Shown here in pieces: positions 14,959 to 22,963 of a DNA stretch of 34,479 nt (the first letter of the stretch is position 1; every line of letters begins with the position of its first letter). This DNA is from Erysipelotrichaceae bacterium (lineage in GTDB: Bacteria; Bacillota_I; Bacilli_A; Erysipelotrichales; Erysipelotrichaceae): the NCBI GenBank assembly GCA_017432895.1, contig JAFRIG010000031.1, forward strand, positions 1 through 34,479, read 5' to 3'. The position numbers and the translations under genes were made by a program. The notes beneath the pieces are model-generated. The model did not search any database. It was not told where the DNA came from and was given only the letters and a program-made list of their open reading frames with translations.

Positions 14959-16620
14959 TTATTCGCCTTTTTCTAAAGCCAGTGTTCTGGTCGTCAGGTT
15001 GCAGACCTCATCCGGTCCGTAGTACTGAATAGCACCGGGGTAAGTATAGCAGGTCTCGACTGCCCAGGTATCACGGTTGGCCTCGAAGTACTTGAACGGT
15101 TTGCCGTCAAGTTCGACTAAAGCCTTTCTGATGACCGGCTTGTCTTCGCCATGTCTTCTTTCCATGTTCATCATCTTGGTGATCGGCATGCCACCGGCGA
15201 CCCATTCCTCAGCCGGTTTGGACAGGTTGGAGATCTTGGAGAGATAACCGTTGTAGCCATACTGTATCAGCATGAAGGCATTGTAGCCTAAAGAGTAGCA
15301 GTAGTCCGCATCGAAGTTGGACGGGAAGGCACATCTGCCTTCATAGCCGAAGAAGTGATGCAGAGCGGAGAACTTGCCCTTGTAGGTACCGTTCTTCTTT
15401 CTCTCTTCGAGATTTGCTTTAACTAAAGCGGAGAAGAGTTTCTCGGATTCGATCAGCGAGACCTGAACGTTGCCATGCGGGTCTCTGTCTAAGAACAGCT
15501 GCTGCTGTACCGTTTCCGGCAGATTCGCGAAGACGGCGAATGATTCGGCTGTCAGGCCTTTTTCGATGAAGTCGTATTTCTCTTTCCAGGAAGCCAGGGC
15601 ATTGAATTCTTCAGCCTTGGCACCGGCTAAGAGTTCGTTGATCTCTTTGATCAATACGGAGAATTCCGGTACGAATTCGACCACGCCTTCCGGAATGATC
15701 GCCACACCGAAGTTCATGCCTTTTTCCGCTCTCTTGGCTACGGCATCGGCGATGTAATCGGCGATCTGCGCCAGAGACATCTTCTTTTCCGCAACTTCTT
15801 CGGAGACCAGACAGATATTGGCTTGCGTCTCTAAGGCACATTCCAGAGCGACATGGGAAGCTGAACGGCCCATGACCTTGACAAAGTGCCAGTATTTCTT
15901 GGCCGAGTTGGCATCTCTTTCGATGTTGCCGATGAGCTCGGAATAAGTCTTGGTTGCCGTATCGAAACCGAATGAGCACTCGATATCCTCGTTCTTCAAG
16001 TCGCCATCGATGGTCTTGGGACAGCCGATGACCTGAACGCCGGTCTCATGAGCGGCAAAGTATTCAGCCAGAACGGCGGCATTGGTATTGGAATCATCAC
16101 CACCGATGATGACGATAGCCGTCACACCGTGTTTCTTGCATACTTCCGCAGCAACCGCAAACTGTTCTTCCGTTTCCAGTTTGGTACGGCCGGAACCGAT
16201 GATATCGAAACCGCCCGTATTTCTGAACTGGTTGATGTATTCATCATCAAAGATCAGATAATCGTCTTCCAACAGACCGCTGGGTCCGCCTTTGAAGCCA
16301 TATAGTACGTTTTCGGGATTAGTGGCCTTTAAAGCGTCATATAAGCCGCAAACGACGTTGTGGCCACCCGGAGCCTGACCGCCGGAAAGAATGACGCCGA
16401 CGACCTGTTTCTTGGCCTCAGAGGTGTTTTCACCTTTTTCAAAAGTGATCTCCTTCTTGCCATAGGTATTCGGGAATAAAGCGGCGATCTTTTCCTGGTC
16501 GGCAACGGATTGCGTTGCCTCCCCTTCCTTTACGCAGATCGCGGCGATACCGTTTCTTAACATGCCCGGAAGCTTAGGTTCATATTTGAGTCTGGCTGCC
16601 TGCAATGGTGAAATCTTCAT
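14959..16620 (-). CDS. pfp: Diphosphate-fructose-6-phosphate 1-phosphotransferase (PPi-PFK, long clade)
   Basis: A 553-residue phosphofructokinase of the long, plant-like clade that uses pyrophosphate instead of ATP and acts reversibly in glycolysis. The diagnostic residues are present: GGDDSNTN (173-180), where the second Asp replaces the Gly of ATP enzymes, and PKTIDGDL (201-208), where Lys replaces Gly. Other blocks are [35 protein letters not shown] and [21 protein letters not shown]. Length agrees with the clade. AGGAGG lies ahead of the ATG, and TATAAT is found at 16658-16653. It is flanked by terminators, hence monocistronic. Confidence 0.95.
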   Translation of the reverse strand: MKISPLQAARLKYEPKLPGMLRNGIAAICVKEGEATQSVADQEKIAALFPNTYGKKEITFEKGENTSEAKKQVVGVILSGGQAPGGHNVVCGLYDALKATNPENVLYGFKGGPSGLLEDDYLIFDDEYINQFRNTGGFDIIGSGRTKLETEEQFAVAAEVCKKHGVTAIVIIGGDDSNTNAAVLAEYFAAHETGVQVIGCPKTIDGDLKNEDIECSFGFDTATKTYSELIGNIERDANSAKKYWHFVKVMGRSASHVALECALETQANICLVSEEVAEKKMSLAQIADYIADAVAKRAEKGMNFGVAIIPEGVVEFVPEFSVLIKEINELLAGAKAEEFNALASWKEKYDFIEKGLTAESFAVFANLPETVQQQLFLDRDPHGNVQVSLIESEKLFSALVKANLEERKKNGTYKGKFSALHHFFGYEGRCAFPSNFDADYCYSLGYNAFMLIQYGYNGYLSKISNLSKPAEEWVAGGMPITKMMNMERRHGEDKPVIRKALVELDGKPFKYFEANRDTWAVETCYTYPGAIQYYGPDEVCNLTTRTLALEKGE

Positions 16621-16652
16621 TATCTGTTCCTCCTGTATGTTTTAACACTATT

Positions 16653-16658
16653 ATTATA
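16653..16658 (-). promoter_or_regulatory. -10 box for the phosphofructokinase gene
   Basis: Minus strand TATAAT, 32 nt before the ATG. The matching -35 region (TCTAAA) is poor, so only the -10 is claimed. Confidence 0.4.
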
Positions 16659-16681
16659 AACGATAAGTACCGCTTTTTAGA

Positions 16682-16708
16682 CAAAAGAAAAGCCGATTGC
16701 GCGGCTTT
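16682..16708 (-). terminator. Terminator after the VanZ-like gene
   Basis: Minus strand AAAGCCG-CGCAAT-CGGCTTTTCTTTT: a 6-7 bp GC-rich stem with a U-rich tail, immediately after the stop codon. Confidence 0.8.
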
Positions 16709-16710
16709 GA

Positions 16711-17109
16711 CTAACTCTGACTTGTAATACTTCGTTTGATGCCGTTATAGACGATATAGGCGATAAGATAGATTCCGAAAAACACGAAGAAACCCAAGAT
16801 CCCGGAAGCGATATCGTAGAAATCCATATCGCCCGTTCCCGACCAGGCCTGGCCGATCTCGATCGCAAAGCTCACTACAACCACGATCGTAAAAACATAA
16901 AGGAAAGTGATCAGCAGTTCCGCATGATTCTTGATCAGCCATTTGAAGATTGGCTGTATCACTACCAGCATGCAGAAGCCGAAGAAACCGATAATCAGAA
17001 AGTGCAGCTGCTTATCGGTCAGATCCAGACCGTGGTTATCGTTTATCGAAAGAAACTTGCTGTGAAGTTTGGTGATCAGAGTTATGAAATAGTATATGAT
17101 CCTATACAT
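16711..17109 (-). CDS. VanZ-like integral membrane protein
   Basis: A 132-residue protein with about four membrane helices. The pattern LTDKQLHFLIIGFFGF...FAIEIGQ...TGDMDFYDIASGILGFFVFF follows the VanZ/PhoX-like layout, in which a Glu-x-x-Gln pair and an Asp-x-x-Asp-x-x-x-Gly pair face the membrane centre. VanZ proteins are linked to low-level teicoplanin resistance, but most chromosomal members have unknown roles (family knowledge), and no van genes are nearby. AAGGAGG precedes the ATG. Between it and the preceding peptide-transport operon there is a terminator, so it is probably transcribed alone. Confidence 0.65.
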   Translation of the reverse strand: MYRIIYYFITLITKLHSKFLSINDNHGLDLTDKQLHFLIIGFFGFCMLVVIQPIFKWLIKNHAELLITFLYVFTIVVVVSFAIEIGQAWSGTGDMDFYDIASGILGFFVFFGIYLIAYIVYNGIKRSITSQS

Positions 17110-17136
17110 ACTAAAACCTCCTTTGCAACATAACTT

Positions 17137-17165
17137 ATATTAAACTACGGCTTTGTAAAAGTAAA
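17137..17165 (-). promoter_or_regulatory. Promoter of the VanZ-like gene
   Basis: Minus strand TTTACT (17165-17160), 17-nt spacer, TAATAT (17142-17137), about 27 nt before the start codon. Confidence 0.45.
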
Positions 17166-17192
17166 ACTGCCCAAAGATGTGAACTTATGGGA

Positions 17193-17224
17193 ATAAAACG
17201 ACACCGCTTTTGCACGGTGTCGTT
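17193..17224 (-). terminator. Terminator of the oligopeptide transport operon
   Basis: AACGACACCG and CGGTGTCGTT form a 10-bp perfect stem with an 8-nt loop, followed by TTATT on the minus strand, 4 nt past the last gene of the operon. Confidence 0.9.
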
Positions 17225-17228
17225 TGAC

Positions 17229-17456
17229 TTATAGGATATGCATGAAAGCCATGCCGATAAAAACCATGATCAGCAGCACGATCACTGCGATCGGAAAGAT
17301 CGTCAGAAAACCCGAGATCATCATCGCCGCCATATCACCCTTTTCCATGATGTCTTCAGGCGTGATCTCATAGCCGGGATCATATTTGGCGTCGTTTTTA
17401 GCCTTCTGCTCGAGCTGCCATTTCTTGGCCCGCTCATACCTGCCATTGAAAATCAT
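17229..17456 (-). CDS. Small membrane protein at the end of the opp operon
   Basis: A 75-residue protein I do not recognise. The N-terminal 45 residues are charged and soluble (MIFNGRYERAKKWQLEQKAKND...ITPEDIMEKGD), and residues about 48-75 form one hydrophobic segment (ISGFLTIFPIAVIVLLIMVFIGMAF) ending the chain, as in a tail-anchored protein with a cytoplasmic head. The ATG at 17456 overlaps the oppF stop (TAATG), with AGGA just upstream, so its synthesis should be coupled to OppF. This placement suggests an accessory subunit or regulator of the transporter (inference). The longer frame from 17489 overlaps oppF without its own SD. Confidence 0.75.
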   Translation of the reverse strand: MIFNGRYERAKKWQLEQKAKNDAKYDPGYEITPEDIMEKGDMAAMMISGFLTIFPIAVIVLLIMVFIGMAFMHIL

Positions 17457-18964
17457 TATTCCTGCTCTTCGTTTAACGGATGGTGGCAAGCCACGAAGTG
17501 GTCTTTTTCCATCTCACGCCATTCCGGTACGACCTGTTTACAGATCTCGGTGCAGTACTGGCAACGCGTATGGAACTTGCAGCCGCTGGGTGGATTGACG
17601 GGCGATGGGATATCGCCTTCCAGAATATGCAGTTCCTTCTGGCCATCGGGGTCGGTGGTCGGGATCGCGTTGATCAAAGCCTGGGTATATGGATGGATAG
17701 GCTTGGCAAAGATGTCTTTGGAATTGCCAAGTTCGACCATGTTGCCCAGATACATGACACCGATTCTATCGGACAGGTATTTGACGACCGACAAGTCATG
17801 CGTGATGAACATGTAGGTCAGATCCTGTTTCTCTTTCAAGTCCTGCAGCAGATTGATGATCTGCGACTGGATGGAGACGTCAAGAGCCGAAACGGCCTCG
17901 TCACAGACGACGAAACGCGGATTGACCGCCAAAGCACGGGCAATGGAGATCCTCTGACGCTGACCGCCGGAGAACTGATGCGGGAAACGATGCAGGAAGT
18001 AAGCCTGCAAGCCGCAATCATCCATGACCTTTAAGATATATTCCTGCATACGCGGCGAGTTCTTGCCGAAGATATTGTGAGCTCTGAGGCCTTCAGCGAT
18101 GATCTGGCCGATCGTAAGACGCGGATTGAGGGAAGAATACGGATCCTGGAAAACGATCTGCAGATCCCTTCTCAACAAGCGCATTTCGTTGTAGCTCAGT
18201 CTGGCCAGATCGATACCGTCATCAAGTAATGCATCGTACTTTTTGAATTCTTCGTTATCAAGATATGGCTTTCTGAGCTCTTCGATCTTTTCTTTGACCT
18301 TCTGCAGCTCTTGGTTGGAAGCTTCGATCTGGGATTTGATGGAAGCGATCTGCTTATCGATCTTATCGGTGCTCTTTTCATCAGCTGCCAAATCTTCCCT
18401 GGAGGCATTGAGCTGAGCCAGCTTTTCCATAGCTTCACGGCGTTTCAAAGCTACCTGATAGTTTTCTTCGTAGACCTTGGAGACCTGTGAGAAATCATCG
18501 AGGATGTAAAGACCGCCGATCAGGTTGCAGATATCGAGAAGGTCGTCGTTGGCCTTCTTTTTGGCCGCATCGAGTTCGGCATGCTTGGCATACTGCTGCT
18601 CAGTCGTCAACGTATCATATTCAGCCTGCAGCTTTTCGTAGTGCTCTAAGTCTTTCTTTTGTTCCTGCTTGAGTTTGCCGAGGTTTCTGATCGTCTTCTG
18701 GTAGTACTTGGGAGCGATATCGTCCAAAGTCTTGCCATAATACATCGTGCGGCCATCGGTCTGTTTGTAGAGCTGCAAGATGGTCCTGCCAAACGTCGAT
18801 TTGCCGCAGCCCGACTCACCGACCAGACCGAAGACTTCGCCTTCGTAGATGTCTAAATCGATGCCGTCATTGGCCTTGACGTACATGCCCTTCTTTTTCA
18901 AAGGGAAATACTGCTTCAGGTTGCGGATACGCAGCAATACTTTACGGTTATTTAACTGTGACAT
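17456..18964 (-). CDS. oppF: Oligopeptide ABC transporter ATPase OppF with large coiled-coil insertion
   Basis: A 502-residue ATPase, about 170 longer than a usual OppF. Walker A is GESGCGKST (49-57), the Q-loop is LQIVFQDPYSSLNPR (Q273), the signature is QFSGGQRQR, Walker B is FVVCDEAVSALD and the switch is FITHDLSVV. The C-terminal OppD/F domain has the CKFHTRCQYC...CKQV Cys cluster that may bind an Fe-S cluster in this family. Between Walker A and the Q-loop, residues about 86-256 are a charged Lys/Glu/Leu/Ala-rich stretch with two likely coiled coils (about 92-140 and 165-232) and a middle hydrophobic patch. The start at 18964 (MSQLNN) has AAGGAGG upstream and overlaps oppD by 17 nt. Confidence 0.9.
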   Translation of the reverse strand: MSQLNNRKVLLRIRNLKQYFPLKKKGMYVKANDGIDLDIYEGEVFGLVGESGCGKSTFGRTILQLYKQTDGRTMYYGKTLDDIAPKYYQKTIRNLGKLKQEQKKDLEHYEKLQAEYDTLTTEQQYAKHAELDAAKKKANDDLLDICNLIGGLYILDDFSQVSKVYEENYQVALKRREAMEKLAQLNASREDLAADEKSTDKIDKQIASIKSQIEASNQELQKVKEKIEELRKPYLDNEEFKKYDALLDDGIDLARLSYNEMRLLRRDLQIVFQDPYSSLNPRLTIGQIIAEGLRAHNIFGKNSPRMQEYILKVMDDCGLQAYFLHRFPHQFSGGQRQRISIARALAVNPRFVVCDEAVSALDVSIQSQIINLLQDLKEKQDLTYMFITHDLSVVKYLSDRIGVMYLGNMVELGNSKDIFAKPIHPYTQALINAIPTTDPDGQKELHILEGDIPSPVNPPSGCKFHTRCQYCTEICKQVVPEWREMEKDHFVACHHPLNEEQE

Positions 18965-19943
18965 GACGATCCTCCTTGCGCGGGTAGAAGCAGCGGATCT
19001 GCTGTTCCTCATTCACCTGTACGAGGTCAGGTTCTTCATCGAGACAGCGCTGTGTACAATACTTGCAGCGCGGTGCGAACTTGCAGCCTTTGGGCAGATC
19101 AAGCGGATGCGGGACCGCACCCGGTATCGATTCAAGTCTCGTATCGGCATCCGTATCCAGACGCGGAATGGAATTGAAAAGACCTTCCGTATAAGGATGC
19201 ATATATTCCGGATCGGAGAAGATGGTCCTTCTTGGGGACATCTCGACGATCTGGCCGCAATACATGACCGCGACATCATCAGCCATCTGGTTGATGACGC
19301 CTAAGTCATGGGTGATGAACAGGATCGAAGTGCCCAGTTCCCTCTTGAGTTCATTCATCAGATAAAGGATCTGAGCCTGGATCGTGACGTCTAATGCCGT
19401 TGTCGGCTCATCCGCGATCAAAAGTTTCGGGCGGCAAGCCAGGGCCATAGCGATCATGACACGCTGACGCATACCACCGGAAAGCTGATGGGGATACTGC
19501 TTAGCGACGACTTCAGGATTCGGGATCTTGACATCGGAAAGGATGTCGACGACCTTGGAAAGAGCTTCCTTTTCGCTCATCCCCTGGTGCAGTATGAAAG
19601 TCTCAGCGATCTGTTTTTCAACACTGAAGACCGGGTTTAAAGATGTCATCGGTTCCTGGAAAATGACGGAGATCTCGTTGCCTCTGATCTTGTACATGTC
19701 GTTTAAGGACATGTGGATAAGATCCTGGCCATCGAAAATGATCTCGCCGGAATCGATATAGCCGTTGCCATCGAGCAGTTTGATGATACTCATGGCGGAA
19801 ACCGACTTGCCTGAACCGGACTCGCCGACCAGACCTAAAGTCTTTCCTTCCTCAACGGAATAGGAAACATCGTTAACCGCTTTGACGATACCTCTTTTAG
19901 TCGTAAAGAAGGTATGCAGATGTTTAACTTCTAAAAGTGCCAT
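18948..19943 (-). CDS. oppD: Oligopeptide ABC transporter ATPase OppD
   Basis: A 331-residue ATPase of normal family size. It has Walker [15 protein letters not shown]-loop [15 protein letters not shown], signature [15 protein letters not shown], Walker [13 protein letters not shown], switch FITHDLGVI and the C-terminal oligopeptide domain with [14 protein letters not shown]. It lacks the insertion seen in its partner OppF, so the heterodimer is strongly asymmetric. GGAGGGG precedes the ATG. It is 10 nt downstream of the RCC1-containing permease. Confidence 0.95.
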   Translation of the reverse strand: MALLEVKHLHTFFTTKRGIVKAVNDVSYSVEEGKTLGLVGESGSGKSVSAMSIIKLLDGNGYIDSGEIIFDGQDLIHMSLNDMYKIRGNEISVIFQEPMTSLNPVFSVEKQIAETFILHQGMSEKEALSKVVDILSDVKIPNPEVVAKQYPHQLSGGMRQRVMIAMALACRPKLLIADEPTTALDVTIQAQILYLMNELKRELGTSILFITHDLGVINQMADDVAVMYCGQIVEMSPRRTIFSDPEYMHPYTEGLFNSIPRLDTDADTRLESIPGAVPHPLDLPKGCKFAPRCKYCTQRCLDEEPDLVQVNEEQQIRCFYPRKEDRHVTVK

Positions 19944-19953
19944 ATTCCCCTCC

Positions 19954-21777
19954 TTACCTGCCTAACGATTTAGGATCGACGGCGTCTCTGATCGCATCAC
20001 CGACCAGGTTGATGCAGATCGTACAGATACCGAAGATGATCGAAACGAAGACCCATTGCCACCAGTACTGCTGGATGACGATGGAGTTATTTGCACCTGT
20101 AAGCATGTTGCCCCAGGTCGGTGTCGGAGGTGAAATACCAAAGCCCAGATAGCTTAATGAAGACTCTGTCAACATACAGGTCGCAAAAGCCAATGTCGCA
20201 TCGACTAAGAGGATGGACATGACGTTGGGCAGGATGTGACGGAAAATGATCGCCCCTTCCTTGACGCCCATCGCCTGAGCGGCCGTGACGAATTCCTTTT
20301 CTCTTTCCGCCAGGATCTGTGCCCTGACCAGACGGCAGACACCGGTCCATGACAAAAGACCTAAGACTACCATGATCAAGTACATTCTAAGCTGCACATC
20401 GATACGGGAACCGATGATTGCTGATAATAATAGCGCAAACGGCAAGAACGGCAGCGAACCGATAACTTCCGCAACACGCATGATGATCAGATCGACCGAA
20501 CCGCCAAAGTACCCGGCCAATCCACCGGTAATGATACCGATAAACAAGGCAATGACCTCGGCCACAAAGCCGACTGTCATCGTTGTCTTACCGCCATGGA
20601 CGAGTCTGGTGAGAATATCTCTACCCAGGTTGTCCGTACCAAGCAGATAGCCCTTAAGGCCCCAGGTCAGGATCTTGCCATCCTTGGTGACGGCGTAGTT
20701 CTGAAAATAGGAGGAGAAGATCGTCTCAATCTCCGCCTTATTAACGGAATCGGGAACTTCCGTCTCTTTATGGGAGTTGTTGCCCCAGCTTAAGACGTCC
20801 CCGTTTTCGAGTAATGCCGTATAATGCCATCTGCCGCCATAGATCTCGACCGGCTTGGAGGACATCTCCGGCGCCTTGTCTTCACCATGAGTGCCGTTGC
20901 CCCAGAAGACCAGCGTACCATCGTCTTTCAGACCGCACATCGTATCGGAAGAAGCGGCGATGTCGACGACATGGCTCTTTAAGGTTGCCGGAACATTGGA
21001 GAAGGCGTTGGACTTGAAACCGCCGTAAACGACAGAACCGTCATCCAATAACAGACAGTAATAGGAAGTAGTGATGGCCAGTTTCTTGATATGGCCCTGA
21101 TATTCGGAGTGGACCGAAAGGTCAGACATGTTCTCATTGCCCCAGAGATAGGCTTCTCCATCGGCAGTGACTGCACCCGAGATCTGATAACCGGCTTCCA
21201 GCTGGATGATCTCTTTAGTGCCTCTGATCCTCGAAGGGATCAGTTCGGTCGGGATATTGTCCTGACCCAGACGGTCATTGCCCCAGACATAGAGATTGTT
21301 GTCAACGTCGACCGCAACGACGTGGTCGTAGCCGGCTGCTACCATCTTGATCTGAGCTTTCTGAACCTCAGATGGTACATTGGCGACATCCAGGATCTTG
21401 GAGATCTTGGTGTGTCCCCAGGTATATACTTTGCCGTCTTTATCAACGCCGACGCCGAAAGTCGGACCGTTGGAAATATCGGCGACATTGCCTTCCAGTT
21501 CCTTCGGGAAAGACATCATCGTCAGGCCCGGAGGCGTATTGGTCTGGGTATTGTCGGATTCACCCAGATTGATCGGCATGAAGATCGGAACGACCACGAC
21601 GATCAAAAGGATGACCAGGAATCCGATCAGACCCAGCATGCCTAAACGATTATGCAGGAAGTTATCCAGCATCATTTTGGAAGGAGACTGAATCTGTTCT
21701 TCGACCATGATATCGATCTCTTCGTTGCGATTGCCGAAAAGTCTCGACAGCAAAGAATTCTTTTTCTTCTGCGACAT
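19954..21777 (-). CDS. oppC: OppC-type permease with an inserted RCC1-like beta-propeller
   Basis: A 607-residue membrane protein. Residues 1-45 are cytoplasmic and basic, about 46-69 form the first membrane helix, and the permease core starts at GYLLGTDNLGRDILTRLVHGG (about 376-396). It continues with further helices, the coupling loop EFVTAAQAMGVKEGAIIFRHILPN (about 495-518) and an OppC-type end DAIRDAVDPKSLGR. Between them, about 85-375, lie seven repeats of about 40-47 residues, each ending near a WG or equivalent: YTWG 118-121, YVWG 163-166, YLWG 210-213, VYGG 250-253, FWGN 291-294, SWGN 330-333, TWG 371-373. Spacing and the recurring DG-x-[VLI]-x-x-WG unit match RCC1 propeller blades. 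By topology the propeller is outside the cell. The start at 21777 has GGAG 7 nt upstream; the ATG at 21783 is too close to it. Confidence 0.92.
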   Translation of the reverse strand: MSQKKKNSLLSRLFGNRNEEIDIMVEEQIQSPSKMMLDNFLHNRLGMLGLIGFLVILLIVVVVPIFMPINLGESDNTQTNTPPGLTMMSFPKELEGNVADISNGPTFGVGVDKDGKVYTWGHTKISKILDVANVPSEVQKAQIKMVAAGYDHVVAVDVDNNLYVWGNDRLGQDNIPTELIPSRIRGTKEIIQLEAGYQISGAVTADGEAYLWGNENMSDLSVHSEYQGHIKKLAITTSYYCLLLDDGSVVYGGFKSNAFSNVPATLKSHVVDIAASSDTMCGLKDDGTLVFWGNGTHGEDKAPEMSSKPVEIYGGRWHYTALLENGDVLSWGNNSHKETEVPDSVNKAEIETIFSSYFQNYAVTKDGKILTWGLKGYLLGTDNLGRDILTRLVHGGKTTMTVGFVAEVIALFIGIITGGLAGYFGGSVDLIIMRVAEVIGSLPFLPFALLLSAIIGSRIDVQLRMYLIMVVLGLLSWTGVCRLVRAQILAEREKEFVTAAQAMGVKEGAIIFRHILPNVMSILLVDATLAFATCMLTESSLSYLGFGISPPTPTWGNMLTGANNSIVIQQYWWQWVFVSIIFGICTICINLVGDAIRDAVDPKSLGR

Positions 21778-21791
21778 CTTCATTCTCCTTT

Positions 21792-22808
21792 CTATTTATC
21801 GATCCTGACACGCGGATCGACCAGACCATAGCTCAAGTCAGTGATCAAAGCACCGACCAGGCTTATGACGGTATAGAACATCTGAATAGCCAGTGTCAGT
21901 TCATAGTCGTGGTTATTCAGACCTTTGATATATAAGGAACCCATGCCGGAAAGACCGAAAGTATTTTCGATGATGACCGAACCCGAGAAAATACCTAAGA
22001 ACCAGCCGATGACGATACCGATGATCGGCAGCAAAGCATTGCGCCAGGCATGCGAATAGATGACGGTCTTTTCATGAACGCCCTTGGCTCTGGCTGTCTT
22101 GATATGGTCCATCGACAAAGCATCGATCATAGCCGCTCTGACATATCTGGTCATGCCGCCCAAAGATCCGAAAGTCATGACGATCAAAGGCAGGCTCAGA
22201 TAGTAGAGCCTATCCGTAAAGGCCTTTAAGCCGGTGTAGTTGGCACCCGGAGTACCCATACCCGAAACCGGGAAAATACGAAGTAAGACCGCCAGTACAT
22301 AAATAAAGACCAGGGCGATGATATAAGTCGGGATCGAATAACCAACGATGGTCAAAACCTGCGTAAAGTTATCGACCTTCCCGCCTTTATGTACGGCGCA
22401 GTATATACCAAGCGGGATGGTAATACCCAGCGCCAGAATAGTCGCGAAAATATTGATGAAAATGGTATTCTTTATCGGCTCCTTTACGACCTTGATGATA
22501 TCCTGTTTGAAGTATCGCGAATAACCAAAATACCCCTCCAGCATGCCGTTGACCTGGCCTTTGACGTCTTTGGTAAGGCCCATCCAGCGGGCATAACGCA
22601 CGACGATGGGATCATCCAGACCCATCTCCTTGCGCAGTTCTTCGTAACGGGCCTGATATTCGGCCGGTTTCAAAGTGGTCTTCAAAGGTTCCAGTTCCAT
22701 ACGGGCCGGATCCTGAGGGATGAGGTTATACAGACAATACATCAGAAAAGATACCGCAAAGAATACGACGATCATATAGCCTATTCTTTTTAGTACATAC
22801 TTTAGCAT
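21792..22808 (-). CDS. oppB: Oligopeptide ABC transporter permease OppB
   Basis: A 338-residue polytopic permease. The N-terminus MLKYVLKRIGYMIVVFFAVSFLMYCLYNLIPQDP is the typical OppB/DppB first helix. The coupling loop reads TRYVRAAMIDALSMDHIKTARAKGVHEKTVIYSHAWRNALLP and the end is YGLVDPRVRI. It forms the pore with OppC. I choose the ATG at 22808 since AAAGGAGC lies ahead of it; the longer frame starting at 22904 has no such site and crosses an inverted repeat. It starts 155 nt after oppA, behind a terminator-like hairpin. Confidence 0.94.
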   Translation of the reverse strand: MLKYVLKRIGYMIVVFFAVSFLMYCLYNLIPQDPARMELEPLKTTLKPAEYQARYEELRKEMGLDDPIVVRYARWMGLTKDVKGQVNGMLEGYFGYSRYFKQDIIKVVKEPIKNTIFINIFATILALGITIPLGIYCAVHKGGKVDNFTQVLTIVGYSIPTYIIALVFIYVLAVLLRIFPVSGMGTPGANYTGLKAFTDRLYYLSLPLIVMTFGSLGGMTRYVRAAMIDALSMDHIKTARAKGVHEKTVIYSHAWRNALLPIIGIVIGWFLGIFSGSVIIENTFGLSGMGSLYIKGLNNHDYELTLAIQMFYTVISLVGALITDLSYGLVDPRVRIDK

Positions 22809-22835
22809 AATCAAGCTCCTTTCAGACGTGATTGT

Positions 22836-22884
22836 ATTTACTGATATTGATAAATTACCAATCTCTTTATCTATGTTAGTAAAT
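22836..22884. repeat. Imperfect 19-nt inverted repeat between oppA and oppB
   Basis: Arms 22836-22854 and 22866-22884 differ at three positions out of 19, with an 11-nt spacer. The ends ATTTACT/AGTAAAT and the inner GATAAA/TTTATC are perfect. The mismatches read as two G-U pairs and one mismatch in plus-strand RNA but as poorer pairing on the minus (mRNA) strand, favouring a DNA site over an mRNA hairpin. Confidence 0.5.
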
Positions 22885-22902
22885 ATAACACGATTTGACT
22901 TC

Positions 22903-22938
22903 AAATAAAATGGCAGGGTGCGAAATACACCCTGCCAG
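22903..22938 (-). terminator. Terminator-like hairpin after oppA
   Basis: TGGCAGGGTG and CACCCTGCCA form a 10-bp perfect stem with a 7-nt loop and a TTTTATTTG tail on the minus strand. As oppB lies downstream on the same strand, it probably lets most transcripts end after oppA. Confidence 0.85.
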
Positions 22939-22963
22939 AATGAATTTACGCTTTTTCGATTAA

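Noticed and set aside
16711..17109. Glycopeptide resistance locus based on the VanZ-like gene
   Set aside because: No van ligase, dehydrogenase, dipeptidase or sensor-regulator pair is present; VanZ-like proteins are common without resistance.
22809..22904. Longer OppB N-terminus from 22904
   Set aside because: It runs through an inverted repeat, has no SD, and the conserved first helix starts at the ATG at 22808, which has AAAGGAGC upstream.
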